A stretch of 64,000 bases of DNA from Burkholderia sp. Ac-20365 (GCF_017104715.1 NZ_JAAGPI010000015.1:124001-188000); one strand, 5' to 3'. Counted from the first letter of the stretch, positions 34,673 to 43,913 are shown. Program-made: numbers and translations. The notes: generated by a model not told the origin, from the letters alone.

Positions 34673-35911
34673 ATGTCGACCCTTGAAGGTCTGGAGAAGG
34701 ACGACGATCTGGCGCGTTTGCGGCGCCTGTTTCTGTTCGATGCCGTCTGCGAGACGGGCGGGATCGGTCTTGCGGCGGCGCGGGCCGGGCGCACCCAACC
34801 GGCTGTCAGTCTCGCCATCAGCAAGCTCGAAGCGAGCTTTGGCGGCGCGCTGTTCGAGCGCGGCTACGGCGGCAGTGAACTGACGGCAGAGGGCGTGCTC
34901 CTGCACAGGCGCGTGCGGCGCATGCTCGATCAGATGGAGCGTGCGGTGGCCGATCTGACCGGCGGGGACGGGCCGCGCGCGAACGTCGGTACGATTTGCC
35001 GCCATTTCACGGATTCGCAGGTGCGCTGCCATATCGCGATTGCGCATTGCGGATCGGCTGCCGAGGCCGCGCTACAACTCGGCATCTCGCAACCGGCCGT
35101 GCATCGCGCGGCGCGCCAGATCGAGCAGACGGTGGGCGCAACGCTTTACCGGCGGCGCGTACACAGCGTGTCGGCGAATGCGGCGGGCGTCGAGCTTGCG
35201 CGCTGCCTGAGTCTCGCGCTGTATGAAATCGCGCAGGCTCGCGAAGATCTGGCTCACGCGCGCGGACAGTTGACGGGCAAGATCTCGCTCGGCGTGCTGC
35301 CGATGCTGGCGCCGCGTCTGGTCGCGCGCGCGATCGAGCGGTTGCGGCGTGAGTATCCCAACGCCAAGGTGACCGTGGACGAGGGCTCGCATTCGCAACT
35401 GTTGCGGGAGCTGCGCTTTGGCAATATCGATGTGATCATCGGCGCGCTGCGTGAGCCGCGCCTGACGGGATCGGAGCAGGAGATCGAGCTGTTTGCGGAC
35501 CCGTATGTGGTGGCGGTCAGAAAGGGGCATCGGCTCGCGGGTAAAGCGCGCATTGCCGCACGCGACCTTGCTTCGTTCGACTGGGTGGTACCGCAGCGCA
35601 ACGTGCCGCGGCGCGCGGTGATCGATTCGATTCTCGCGCGCCTGCCCGGCAAGCCGCCGCTCGTTGTCGAGACCAGTTCGCTCGCGATGATGATGGCGAT
35701 GCTGGTGGAAAGCGATTGCATCACGCTGTTATCGCGCTCGCAGATTCGTGAGGCGTATCCAGGCAGCGAAATGGTGGCGCTGGAACTCGAGACGCCGGAA
35801 GAAAGCCGCGTAGTCGGCTACACGCTCAGAACCGACTGGCTCGGCACGCCGATGCAGCAGGCGTTTATCGAGCAACTGAGCGCGGAGTGCAGGAACATGG
35901 AACACGCCTAA
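34673..35911 (+). CDS. LysR-type regulator with two tandem helix-turn-helix domains
   Basis: A 412-residue regulator, about 100 residues longer than a normal LysR protein. A first winged helix (about 18-75: GLAAARAGRTQPAVSLAISKLE) is followed by a second (about 115-170: SAAEAALQLGISQPAVHRAARQ), then a usual effector domain (ITGKI-like start at LTGKISLGVLPML). The start is ATG 34673; a TTG at 34631 is unlikely. It is divergent from the LigJ/LigK operon and probably its regulator. The double domain may have arisen by duplication; the two copies are clearly diverged. Confidence 0.9.
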   Translation: MSTLEGLEKDDDLARLRRLFLFDAVCETGGIGLAAARAGRTQPAVSLAISKLEASFGGALFERGYGGSELTAEGVLLHRRVRRMLDQMERAVADLTGGDGPRANVGTICRHFTDSQVRCHIAIAHCGSAAEAALQLGISQPAVHRAARQIEQTVGATLYRRRVHSVSANAAGVELARCLSLALYEIAQAREDLAHARGQLTGKISLGVLPMLAPRLVARAIERLRREYPNAKVTVDEGSHSQLLRELRFGNIDVIIGALREPRLTGSEQEIELFADPYVVAVRKGHRLAGKARIAARDLASFDWVVPQRNVPRRAVIDSILARLPGKPPLVVETSSLAMMMAMLVESDCITLLSRSQIREAYPGSEMVALELETPEESRVVGYTLRTDWLGTPMQQAFIEQLSAECRNMEHA

Positions 35912-35970
35912 CGATCCATGCCGGCACGAACATAGACTTCATGGCGACCGGGCGATGGGAAGGCCGCTCG

Positions 35971-36058
35971 CGAATCGATATCGTTGTTTCCACGCGGTGA
36001 GGCGCATGCAGCACGCCCCACGCACTACGCAGCTTGCGCCGCGTCGACGAATCGATAT
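35971..36058 (+). repeat. Direct repeat CGAATCGATAT upstream of the Rieske operon
   Basis: The 11-base word occurs at 35971-35981 and 36048-36058, 77 bases apart, just before the Rieske gene at 36078. The second copy ends 19 bases before the ATG. It may be a regulator site or chance. Confidence 0.35.
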
Positions 36059-36077
36059 GTTCCCCTTGGAGACACGC

Positions 36078-37133
36078 ATGCCTTCCACCCACATTACGCC
36101 TCTGGTCCGGGCGCAGTCGCCCGTCATGCCTCGCAACTGCACGCTCGATGCGCACGACTGGGAAATTCTCAGCCGCTACTGGCATCCCGTTGCATTCGCG
36201 CACGACGTGAAAGACAAGCCGCTCGGCGTCACGCTGCTCGACGAGAAACTCGTGATCTTTCGCGCGAACGGTCAGATCATCGCGGCACGCGATGTGTGTC
36301 CGCATCGCGGCGCGCCGCTCAGCCAGGGCTGGGTGATCAACGATCAGCTCGTATGCCCGTATCACGGGCTCGAATATGCGGCGAGCGGGAAATGCACGCA
36401 TATTCCTTCGCAACCCGATGGCCCGATTCCCGAGCGTCTGTGCCTGACGAACTACGCCGCGCAGGAAGCGTATGGACTGGTGTGGGTGTCGCTTGGCGGC
36501 GGCGAAGAACCGTTGCCCGATTTTCCTGCGTGGAATACGGAAGGGTTTCAACAGATCCTGCCGCCGTCCATCGACATTCGCGCGTCGGCCGGCAGGCAGA
36601 CGGAAGGCTTTATCGATGTCGCGCATTTTGCGTGGATCCATCACGACAGTTTCGCCGATCGCCGCAATCCCGTCGTGCCGCAGTACTCGGTTGAGCGTCG
36701 CGAGAATGGCTTGCGCGCGGAATACATCAGCACGGTCAGCAATTTTCCCAAGTCGATGCAGCATCGCGCGCCGGAAGGTTTCCCGTGGCGCCGCGTGTTC
36801 GAAGTGGATGTGCCGTTCTTTGCGCGTCTCACTGTGCACTTTCCCGAGCAGGGCCGTCTTGCGATTCTCAATGCGGCAAGCCCCGTCTCCGCAAAATTGA
36901 CGCGTCTGTTCGTGCCGATTGCGCGCAACTTCGATCATGATCTGCCGCTCGAAGACGTCTACGAATTCAATCGCCAGGTATTCGAGGAAGACCGCGCGAT
37001 CGTCGAGTTGCAGTGCCCGGAAGAGTTGCCGATCGACCGCGCGCTCGAAGCGCCGGTTCTTGCCGATCGCTCGTCGGGTGCGTATCGGCGCGCACTGGGC
37101 GAGATCGGACTCGGCCAGAAGTACGTTCGTTGA
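36078..37133 (+). CDS. Rieske non-heme iron oxygenase, VanA/PobA type
   Basis: A 351-residue oxygenase. The Rieske cluster ligands are Cys74/His76 (CPHRG) and Cys93/His96 (CPYHG). The mononuclear iron site is FIDVAHFAWIHHDSF, with Asp180, His183 and His188. Members O-demethylate or hydroxylate aromatics and related compounds using electrons from a partner protein. The ATG at 36078 follows GGAGAC; the frame opens at 35955. A rubredoxin gene follows 21 bases later and a rubredoxin reductase after it, rather than the usual ferredoxin reductase. Confidence 0.92.
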   Translation: MPSTHITPLVRAQSPVMPRNCTLDAHDWEILSRYWHPVAFAHDVKDKPLGVTLLDEKLVIFRANGQIIAARDVCPHRGAPLSQGWVINDQLVCPYHGLEYAASGKCTHIPSQPDGPIPERLCLTNYAAQEAYGLVWVSLGGGEEPLPDFPAWNTEGFQQILPPSIDIRASAGRQTEGFIDVAHFAWIHHDSFADRRNPVVPQYSVERRENGLRAEYISTVSNFPKSMQHRAPEGFPWRRVFEVDVPFFARLTVHFPEQGRLAILNAASPVSAKLTRLFVPIARNFDHDLPLEDVYEFNRQVFEEDRAIVELQCPEELPIDRALEAPVLADRSSGAYRRALGEIGLGQKYVR

Positions 37134-37154
37134 GCGCAACGCAGGAGAGACGCA

Positions 37155-37325
37155 ATGAAGATCTGGGAATGCGTGATCTGCGGATTTCGCTACGACGAAG
37201 CTGAGGGTTTGCCGCATGAAGGCATCGCGCCCGGCACGCGCTGGGAAGATGTGCCCGAAGACTGGGTATGTCCGGACTGTGCGACGGGCAAGCATGATTT
37301 CGACATGCAGGTGGTGCCGGTATGA
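37155..37325 (+). CDS. Rubredoxin
   Basis: A 56-residue iron-sulfur electron carrier. The four iron ligands are Cys6/Cys9 (CVICG) and Cys39/Cys42 (CPDC); the fold residues YDEAEG, PGTRWEDVPEDWVCPDC are textbook for rubredoxin. GCAGGAGAG precedes the ATG. The stop overlaps the next start (ATGA). It should carry electrons from the downstream flavoprotein to the upstream Rieske oxygenase. Confidence 0.95.
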   Translation: MKIWECVICGFRYDEAEGLPHEGIAPGTRWEDVPEDWVCPDCATGKHDFDMQVVPV

Positions 37326-38506
37326 GCGCGCAAGAAACGTTGCAGACATCTTCCGATCCCGTGGTGATCATCGGCACGGGACTCGCGGGTTACACGGTAG
37401 CGCGAGAGTGGCGCAAGCTCGATGCGGATACGCCGCTCGTATTGATCAGCCGCGACGATGGTCGCTTTTATTCGAAGCCTGCGTTGTCGAATGCTCTGGC
37501 GTTGAAGAAAGCGCCCGCCCAGTTGGCGAGCTTCGATGCGCAAGCGATGGCAGCGCAACTGCGCGCGGATATCCTGACGCATCGTCATGTGCAGCGAATC
37601 GTGCCGGATGAACATTCGATCGTTCTCGACGATGGACAGGTGCTGCGCTATCGTGCGCTCGTGCTGGCAACAGGCGCGGATGCACGACGTGTGCCGATGG
37701 ACGGCGACGGCGCGAACGATGTGCTCTCGGTGAACGATCTCGCCGACTACGAGCGCTTTCGCGAGCGGCTTCGCGATTGCCACTCGGTCGCGATGCTGGG
37801 CGCAGGGCTGATCGGCTGTGAGTTCGCCAATGATCTCGTCAGCGCGGGCCACGCAGTCAGTCTGATCGATCCCGCCGATGCGCCGCTTTCGCGACTGTTG
37901 CCGCCGGAAGCGGGAAAGGTTTTCGGCCTTGCATTGAAGGCTGCGCGCATTGATCTTCGGCTTGGTGTGAGTGTGTGCTCGGTTGCGCGTCACGAGCAGG
38001 GCTATCGGCTGTTGCTATCGGACGGGTCGCAGCTGGACGCCGATATCGTCGTGTCGGCAATCGGACTCGCTTCGCGAACGACGCTTGCTAGAGACGCCGG
38101 ACTCGACGTCGCAGACGGCATCGTGACCGATGCATGGTGCCGCACCAGCGCGCCCGACATCTACGCGCTGGGCGATTGCGCGGCGATCGAAGGCCGTGTG
38201 CGGCCCTATGTATTGCCGATCATGCACGCGGCACGCGCATTGGCGCAGTGTTTGAGCGGCAATCTCACACGCGTGGATTTTCCTGTGATGCCCGTCGTCA
38301 TCAAGACGCCTGCCGTGCCTGCCGTCGTCGTGACGCCCGATGGTCACGGTCACTGGAAGACCGAGACCGGTATCGGCGATGCGCCTCACGCGACGCGTGC
38401 GCTTTATGAAGACCCGCATACGGGCCGCGTGAGAGGTTTCGCATTGCTCGATGCGGCGACGACGGAGAAGGCCGCGCTGCTGAAAGCAATGGCGAGCGAA
38501 GCATAA
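37322..38506 (+). CDS. NAD(P)H:rubredoxin reductase (FAD)
   Basis: A 394-residue flavoprotein of the AlkT/rubredoxin-reductase class. FAD motif IIGTGLAGYTVAREW (16-30), central NAD motif MLGAGLIGCEFANDL, and the second FAD contact DIYALGDCAAIEG are all present. The C-terminal domain (about 315-394) is the rubredoxin-binding one. It overlaps the rubredoxin gene by four bases and completes a NAD(P)H-flavin-rubredoxin-Rieske chain. Confidence 0.92.
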   Translation: MSAQETLQTSSDPVVIIGTGLAGYTVAREWRKLDADTPLVLISRDDGRFYSKPALSNALALKKAPAQLASFDAQAMAAQLRADILTHRHVQRIVPDEHSIVLDDGQVLRYRALVLATGADARRVPMDGDGANDVLSVNDLADYERFRERLRDCHSVAMLGAGLIGCEFANDLVSAGHAVSLIDPADAPLSRLLPPEAGKVFGLALKAARIDLRLGVSVCSVARHEQGYRLLLSDGSQLDADIVVSAIGLASRTTLARDAGLDVADGIVTDAWCRTSAPDIYALGDCAAIEGRVRPYVLPIMHAARALAQCLSGNLTRVDFPVMPVVIKTPAVPAVVVTPDGHGHWKTETGIGDAPHATRALYEDPHTGRVRGFALLDAATTEKAALLKAMASEA

Positions 38507-38650
38507 CGGCGCGTCATTCCGTGGGCCATAAACGGGGCGCCTGACGGGCGCACCCTTCAACAGGCAGCTTCTCGCTGACCGACTCCTGTTGCGGTCCGCC
38601 TGCTCGCGATGCACTTCCTGTCGTCGAGAGCTGGGTGAGGGCCGTTTATC

Positions 38651-38678
38651 GCCGCGAGCGCTTTGCTCGCGGCTTTTT
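38651..38678 (+). terminator. Rho-independent terminator
   Basis: GCCGCGAGC and GCTCGCGGC form a perfect 9-base stem with a 5-base loop, followed by TTTTT. It faces the plus strand, 145 bases after the rubredoxin reductase stop, and ends next to the convergent LysR gene. Confidence 0.8.
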
Positions 38679-38683
38679 GCGTT

Positions 38684-39625
38684 TCAACGCAGCGGTTGCG
38701 AGCTTTGCGGCGCAAGGCTCTTTGCAACGCCGGCAACGAGGCGACGCAACCACGCAGCGGCTGCGCTTCGATGCGTGCGGTCATGCCACAACTGGTAATA
38801 GGTCAGCGCTTGCGGTTCGCACGGAATCGGCTCGATACGCAGCGGAAGCAGGCTGCAAAAGTGCGTGGCGAGCGCGCGTGTCGTCGTGAACAAAAGGTTC
38901 GATCGCATCAGTACGTAGGGCGCCATGCCGAAGTAAGGCATTGTCGTCGTGACGGTTCTGGAGAGCCCGCCGCGCGCGAGTTCGCTGTCTATCGTGCCAA
39001 GTCCCGTTGCCTGATGCGTGGTCACGCCGAGATGATCCGCTTCCTGATACACGTCTCGCGTCAGCTTGCCGGGCTTGACGGGATGCTGCTCGCGCATCAG
39101 ACAGACCAGATCGTCCTTGCACAAAGGCTGCAAATGAAGCTGCTCGGGCGGCTTGCTCCAGTTGCCGACAACCAGATCGAGCGTGCCGCTTTCCAGCGCG
39201 TGTTCGTAACCGCCATCCACATTCATCAGATGCTGGAACTCGATACGCGCGCCGGGCGCTTCGTGTTTAAACGCATCGACGATAGCGGGAAGAAAGAACA
39301 CGTCCAGATAGTCCGGCGAGCCGATACGAAACGTGCGGCGTGTCGTGGCGGGATCGAATGTACTGGCGGGATTCAGCACGGCCGTAATGCCAGCAAGCGC
39401 CTGGCTGAGCGGCTCGACGAGCGTCATCGCGTGACTGGTCGGCACCATGCGGCTGCCGCTTCTGACCAGCAATGGGTCGCCCGTAATGGCGCGCAGCCTG
39501 CGCAACGCGACGCTGATGGTCGGCTGCGATTGACCGAGAAGAATGGCTGTGCGCGACACGCTCGATTCCGTAATGAGCGTATGAAGAATCTTCAGAAGAT
39601 GTGAATCAATAACACGTTTGGACAT
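38684..39625 (-). CDS. LysR family transcriptional regulator, NodD/SyrM-like class
   Basis: A 313-residue regulator from ATG 39625 (MSKRVIDSHLLKILHTLITESS). The winged helix contains SVSRTAILLGQSQPTISVALRRLR. The effector domain has GSPDYLDVFFLPAIVDAFKHEAPGARIEFQ, typical of the class that responds to aromatic acids. It converges on the rubredoxin operon and could regulate it or be unrelated; no matching operator pair was found. Confidence 0.9.
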   Translation of the reverse strand: MSKRVIDSHLLKILHTLITESSVSRTAILLGQSQPTISVALRRLRAITGDPLLVRSGSRMVPTSHAMTLVEPLSQALAGITAVLNPASTFDPATTRRTFRIGSPDYLDVFFLPAIVDAFKHEAPGARIEFQHLMNVDGGYEHALESGTLDLVVGNWSKPPEQLHLQPLCKDDLVCLMREQHPVKPGKLTRDVYQEADHLGVTTHQATGLGTIDSELARGGLSRTVTTTMPYFGMAPYVLMRSNLLFTTTRALATHFCSLLPLRIEPIPCEPQALTYYQLWHDRTHRSAAAAWLRRLVAGVAKSLAPQSSQPLR

Positions 39626-39760
39626 GCAGACCGCCATCGTTGCTTTGCTTTAACGATGTATACGTGTCGATATTTCGCGCGTCAATCGAGCGGGCAGTGC
39701 GGTGCGCGTGCGAAGCCTTGTAATACGGGCCTTATAAGCGATTGGATATCGTGTATATGT

Positions 39761-39799
39761 TCGCACCTTCATGTCGCGGCGACGCTTATGAAGGTGCGA
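39761..39799 (+). other. Long hairpin beyond the TonB receptor gene
   Basis: Perfect 12-base arms TCGCACCTTCAT and ATGAAGGTGCGA enclose 15 bases. It lies 16 bases past the stop of the TonB-dependent receptor (minus strand). No T-run follows, so termination, mRNA-end protection or a regulatory role are all possible. Confidence 0.5.
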
Positions 39800-39814
39800 T
39801 GCCCTATATCGGGG

Positions 39815-41977
39815 TTAGAACGAAAACGTCGTCTTCAACATCACCAGGCGCGGCTCGCCGACCGCAATGATCAGATTGCTGTTGCTCGACGGATAGTACG
39901 TTTTGTCGAACACGTTCTTCACATTGAGCTGGATACGCGTCGGAATTTTGCCGATCTTTGTTTCGTAAGCGGCGAACAGATCCGCGACCACGTAGCCCGG
40001 CAACGAGAAGCTGTTCGCGCTATCGCCGGGCCGCGCGCCGACCAGACGCGCACCGCCGCCGAAGCGCCATTGTCCCGGCAGATACGGCAGCGTCGTGTCG
40101 TACACGGCGAACAGACTGCCCATATGGCGCGCTGCATTGACGAGGAAGGTGTTGTCGTCGCGATCGACGGCATCCGTGTACGCATAGCTGCCGATCAGAC
40201 TCAGATGCCGCGTCACGCGTCCTGCCACGTCGAGTTCGACGCCGCGCGAACGGGCGCTGCCGATCGTCGAAGTCAGATCGCCGACGGTAACGGCCACGTT
40301 GCGCTTGTCGATCTGATAGACGGCGAGCGTGCCGGTGATACCCGGATTCACATCGAACTTCAGACCCGCTTCGATCACGCGGCCGGTCTCCGGCGCGAGT
40401 GGCTCGGCGACTTCGGTGGCGACGTTCGGCACGAACGATTTGCTGAAGTTCGCATACGCGGACAATTGCGGCGTCAGCTTGTACACAAGCCCGAACTGCG
40501 GCAACCACACATGACCATGCGAGTTGTCCTGCACGACGAACGGACGCCCGACGCCCGACAACTGCTGCCAGTCTTCCCAGCGCAAACCGGCCGATGCGAT
40601 CAGTCGGTCGGTCAGATGCACGGTGTCCTGCGCGATCAGCGAGTAACTGTGGACCTTGGACAGACTATCGCTTTGCGTGGCGCTCGCCGTTCCGCCGCTC
40701 GCGAGCGTGCCGTACACGGGATCGAACAGATCGAATCCCGTCACGCCTTTGCCGCGAATCGTGTCGCCGCGGAATTCGCGCTGACGTTCGTATTCGCCGC
40801 CGAAATACACCTCGTGCTGCATGCCCGCGAGCTTCAGATTTCCGAGCGCGCCGAAGGTGGCGACTTCGTCCGAATCGTTGCGGCCAAGATTTGCATCCGA
40901 CGAACGCGTCATGATGCCCGTGGTGCTGTTGAACGCCGTCGCGCGCGTCAGATACTGGTTGTAGGTGTCGCGGCTCCAGCCATAGGTTGCGCGCAAACGC
41001 CATGTGTCGTTGAGCCGGTGCTCGACGCGCGCACGAAACGCTTCCTGCTCGCCGCTGCTTTGCGCCCACGGTTCTTCATAGCGCGTGTAGCGCAGCGCAT
41101 CGTCGAGATGACCGTTGACGAGCACCGTGCCGCGATCGAAAGGCGTCGTGTAATCGGTGTATTGATAGCTCAGATCGATGCTGGTGTCGGCGTCGTGCCA
41201 CGACAGCGACGGCGCGATCATCGCGTCGCGCTGACGGCCGAACGTGCGCCAGTATTGCGACGTGTTGTATTCGCCGTCGATACGAAACGCCAGCGTGCCG
41301 CCCGCGACCTGGCCGGGCGTGCCGATCGGTCCCGTGAGATCGAAGCTGGTGCCGCTGCCGCGACGGCTGGTCCAGGTGCCGGACACCGAACCGCTGAACG
41401 TGTCTTCCGGTTTGAGCGTGACGAGATTGATCACGCCGCCCGGTTCCTGGATACCGTACAGCAGCGACGCCGGCCCTTTCAACACCTCGACGCGATCGAT
41501 ATTGGCCAGATAGTTGTGCAGGAACGGCGAACGGATGCCGTCGACGAGAATCGAGCCGTCGTCGTTCGAGCCGAACCCGCGCTTGATGAACGCATCGCGC
41601 GTGCCGCCCAGCGTGTTGGTCTGCGTGACGCCGCTGATGTTGCCGAGCACGTCGTCGAGACTGCGCGCCTGCTGGTCCTGCATCACGGTGGAACTGACCA
41701 CCTGCACGGACTGCGGAATGTCGATCAGCTTGCGTTCGCCATCGCCGGCAATCGAGCTGGAGCGCGGCTGGTAGCCGACAGTCGGATCGGCGATCGCCGC
41801 ACTGTGAACGGCGACGGCGGGCAGCTCGCTGGCGCTGGGCGCCGGCTCGGCCGCGGCATCGGTGGTGTCGGTGCCCGTTGCGGCGTGGGCCGCGGCACTC
41901 ATCAGCAAGGCGAAGGGCAAAACGAGGCCCAGCCGGCGCGGCAAGGCCGCGCAGGGAGTAGGTTTCCGAATACGCAT
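39815..41977 (-). CDS. TonB-dependent siderophore receptor
   Basis: A 720-residue outer-membrane receptor. The signal peptide ends near AHA-AT (about 32). A plug domain follows (about 80-195; DIPQSVQVVSSTVMQDQ, RGFGSNDDGSILVDGIRSPF, VEVLKGPASLLYGIQEPGGVINLVTLKP), then the beta barrel ending LKTTFSF with C-terminal Phe. The plug phrasing is that of ferric-hydroxamate/pyoverdine-type receptors (FhuA, FoxA, FpvA class), without an N-terminal signalling extension. A Fur box lies 88-106 bases upstream. No siderophore biosynthesis genes are nearby, so it probably takes up a foreign siderophore. Confidence 0.92.
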   Translation of the reverse strand: MRIRKPTPCAALPRRLGLVLPFALLMSAAAHAATGTDTTDAAAEPAPSASELPAVAVHSAAIADPTVGYQPRSSSIAGDGERKLIDIPQSVQVVSSTVMQDQQARSLDDVLGNISGVTQTNTLGGTRDAFIKRGFGSNDDGSILVDGIRSPFLHNYLANIDRVEVLKGPASLLYGIQEPGGVINLVTLKPEDTFSGSVSGTWTSRRGSGTSFDLTGPIGTPGQVAGGTLAFRIDGEYNTSQYWRTFGRQRDAMIAPSLSWHDADTSIDLSYQYTDYTTPFDRGTVLVNGHLDDALRYTRYEEPWAQSSGEQEAFRARVEHRLNDTWRLRATYGWSRDTYNQYLTRATAFNSTTGIMTRSSDANLGRNDSDEVATFGALGNLKLAGMQHEVYFGGEYERQREFRGDTIRGKGVTGFDLFDPVYGTLASGGTASATQSDSLSKVHSYSLIAQDTVHLTDRLIASAGLRWEDWQQLSGVGRPFVVQDNSHGHVWLPQFGLVYKLTPQLSAYANFSKSFVPNVATEVAEPLAPETGRVIEAGLKFDVNPGITGTLAVYQIDKRNVAVTVGDLTSTIGSARSRGVELDVAGRVTRHLSLIGSYAYTDAVDRDDNTFLVNAARHMGSLFAVYDTTLPYLPGQWRFGGGARLVGARPGDSANSFSLPGYVVADLFAAYETKIGKIPTRIQLNVKNVFDKTYYPSSNSNLIIAVGEPRLVMLKTTFSF

Positions 41978-42064
41978 TGATCAGGAATGGCGCCGGCTGC
42001 GTGTGAACGCGGTAAGGCTTTTTGAAGCGCGGCTTAATGGTTATGCAAGGGCGCCGATCCTATC

Positions 42065-42083
42065 GTGAATGAGAATGATTATC
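42065..42083 (+). promoter_or_regulatory. Fur box
   Basis: GTGAATGAGAATGATTATC matches the 19-base Fur consensus at 15 positions. It lies upstream of the TonB receptor (start 41977), in an AT-rich patch, consistent with iron-repressed expression. Confidence 0.8.
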
Positions 42084-42193
42084 AACAAGTCTTTAAAAAA
42101 GCCACGCCTTTTTATTTTTTTAGGACCTGATCTGCAGCTTCCCACGATGGCAGGCATCATATGGCGGGGTTCCCTTCGACAACAGGAGATGTA

Positions 42194-42544
42194 ATGAACG
42201 TAATCAGAACACTCAAGCTGGCTGGCGCTGCATTGACCGTTTTCGCCTCCGTCACCGTATGGGCGCAGGACAGCGGGACGGCGGCTTCCGCACCGCAAAC
42301 GACATCGAAGAAAGCTGTTAGAAAGGCGGATCGCGCACTGAGCAGGAAAGTGCAGTCCGCGCTGTCGAAAGGCGGCATCGACACCTCGGGCATCAATGTG
42401 CTGGTGAAGCCGGGCGGCGCGGTCACGCTCGCGGGCGGCGTCACCGATCCGACGCAGGTCGACAAGGCGACGTCGATCGCGAAGGGTGTTTCTGGCGTCA
42501 CGTCGGTCAAGAACGCGCTGACCATCCGCGAAGGCGGGCAGTAA
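42194..42544 (+). CDS. BON-domain periplasmic protein
   Basis: A 116-residue protein with a signal peptide (VIRTLKLAGAALTVFASVTVWAQ, split at the end) and a BON domain (about 48-112; SRKVQSALSKGGIDTSGINVLVKPGG, VTLAGGVTDPTQ). BON proteins such as OsmY bind phospholipid surfaces and help protect the envelope. GGAGAT precedes the ATG. It is divergent from the TonB receptor with 216 bases between them. Confidence 0.88.
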   Translation: MNVIRTLKLAGAALTVFASVTVWAQDSGTAASAPQTTSKKAVRKADRALSRKVQSALSKGGIDTSGINVLVKPGGAVTLAGGVTDPTQVDKATSIAKGVSGVTSVKNALTIREGGQ

Positions 42545-42550
42545 ACACGA

Positions 42551-42583
42551 AGGCTCTCACTTGCCGGGCGCAAGTGAGAGCCT
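42551..42583 (+). terminator. Strong hairpin after the BON gene
   Basis: AGGCTCTCACTTG and CAAGTGAGAGCCT form a perfect 13-base stem with a 7-base loop, 6 bases after the stop. The following bases are not T-rich. A second stem, CGACCCG/CGGGTCG, lies at 42631-42650 close to the end of the convergent amidohydrolase. Together they probably separate the two transcripts. Confidence 0.6.
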
Positions 42584-42671
42584 GTCCGGGCATCGACCGG
42601 ACGCTCTCAGGTTCAGGTTCTGCAAGGCCGCGACCCGTTCGCTCGGGTCGGGCCGTTTCGGCCCAGCCCGC

Positions 42672-43913
42672 TCACAACTCCTCGAACTGGATCGCACCGC
42701 CTTTCATCACGAGCGGAATGCGTTCTCCCTGACCCAGCAGACACGAGATATCGCGCAACGGATTGCCGTCGACAACGATCAGATCCGCCCATGCGCCCGA
42801 CGCGATGCGTCCGAGCTTGTCCGGCAGGCCGAGTACTTCGGCCGCCGTCGTGGTCGCGCTGGCAAGCGTTGCCGCGTTGCCCAGCACTTCCGCGCGAATG
42901 CGGAATTCTTCGCTCTGCAAGCGCTGCGAAGGCCCCAGCAGATCGGAGCCGTAACCCATCTTCACGCCCGCATCGCGATAGATTTCGAGCGAGCGCAATC
43001 CCGCTTCGCGCACATCGGCGATCTTCGCCACGCTTTCTTCGCCCAGACCATACTGCGCGCCTTCGGAAGCCAGCGCTTCGTAGGTGATGAGCGTCGGCAC
43101 GACGTACGCGCCCATTTCGGCCATCAGTTTCGCGGTCGGCGCATCGATCAGGTTGCCATGCTCGATCGTGCGCACGCCCCAACGCACGACGCGCGCAATC
43201 GCATCGGCCGTGTACGCATGCGCCATCACGTAGGTATGACGCGCCCGCGCTTCTTCGACGATTGCCCGTACTTCGTCTTCCGCATAGCCGTATGCGCCGA
43301 CGGGATCGGTCGGCGATGCGACACCGCCCGACGCCATGATCTTCAGATGGTCCGCGCCCATCTGCAATTCTTCGCGCGCTGCGCGGCGCACTTCATCGAC
43401 GCCATCGGCGACGCGCGCCAGCGCGCCGACCCGCACACAGCAGCCGCAAGGCGCGCTGTTGCCGAGGTAATCAGAACGCGCGCGCATGTCGCCGTGTCCG
43501 CCCGTCTGGCTAAGCGCGCGTCCCGCGACGAACAGGCGCGGTCCGACGGCCAGCCCGCTTTCGACTGCCTGTTTGTGCGGATAACCCGCGCCGCCCGCAT
43601 CGCGCACGGTGGTGAAGCCACGCCGCAGCATGTCGCGCATGATCGGCACCGAGCGCAGCGTGACGAGCACGTTCGGCATATGCACTTGCTGAGAAAGATT
43701 CAGTTGCACGGCCACGACGTGCACATGCAAGTCGATCAAACCCGGCATCAGCGTTTTGCCGCGCAAATCGATTTCGCGCGCGGCGGTGCTTTTCAACGGC
43801 CTATCGGACACTTCCTTGATCAGACCGTTTTCGACGAGCACGTGATGTGCTTCGCGCACTTCGCCGCGCTCGACATCGAGCAATCCTGCGTTGGTGAAAA
43901 GAATGCTGTCCAC
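42672..43913 (-). CDS. Metal-dependent amidohydrolase, imidazolonepropionase-like
   Basis: A 413-residue TIM-barrel hydrolase with an N-terminal beta-sandwich. GLIDLHVHV supplies the HxH pair; HLKIMASGG the metal-bridging lysine region; AHAYT and EHGN later histidines; and GYGSDLLG the catalytic Asp. Such enzymes cleave cyclic amides or Xaa-Pro/Xaa-Arg dipeptides. GTG 43913 follows GGGGAAACGC; TTG 43925 is an alternative. It is the last gene of an operon with an MFS carrier and a GAF protein, so it probably acts on the imported compound. Confidence 0.87.
   Translation of the reverse strand: MDSILFTNAGLLDVERGEVREAHHVLVENGLIKEVSDRPLKSTAAREIDLRGKTLMPGLIDLHVHVVAVQLNLSQQVHMPNVLVTLRSVPIMRDMLRRGFTTVRDAGGAGYPHKQAVESGLAVGPRLFVAGRALSQTGGHGDMRARSDYLGNSAPCGCCVRVGALARVADGVDEVRRAAREELQMGADHLKIMASGGVASPTDPVGAYGYAEDEVRAIVEEARARHTYVMAHAYTADAIARVVRWGVRTIEHGNLIDAPTAKLMAEMGAYVVPTLITYEALASEGAQYGLGEESVAKIADVREAGLRSLEIYRDAGVKMGYGSDLLGPSQRLQSEEFRIRAEVLGNAATLASATTTAAEVLGLPDKLGRIASGAWADLIVVDGNPLRDISCLLGQGERIPLVMKGGAIQFEEL

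Noticed and set aside
39656..41980. A 774-codon open frame on the plus strand opposite the TonB receptor
   Set aside because: Its translation is arginine/glutamine-rich with no domain, while the opposite strand encodes an unmistakable receptor with signal peptide and terminal Phe. It is a by-product of high third-position GC.
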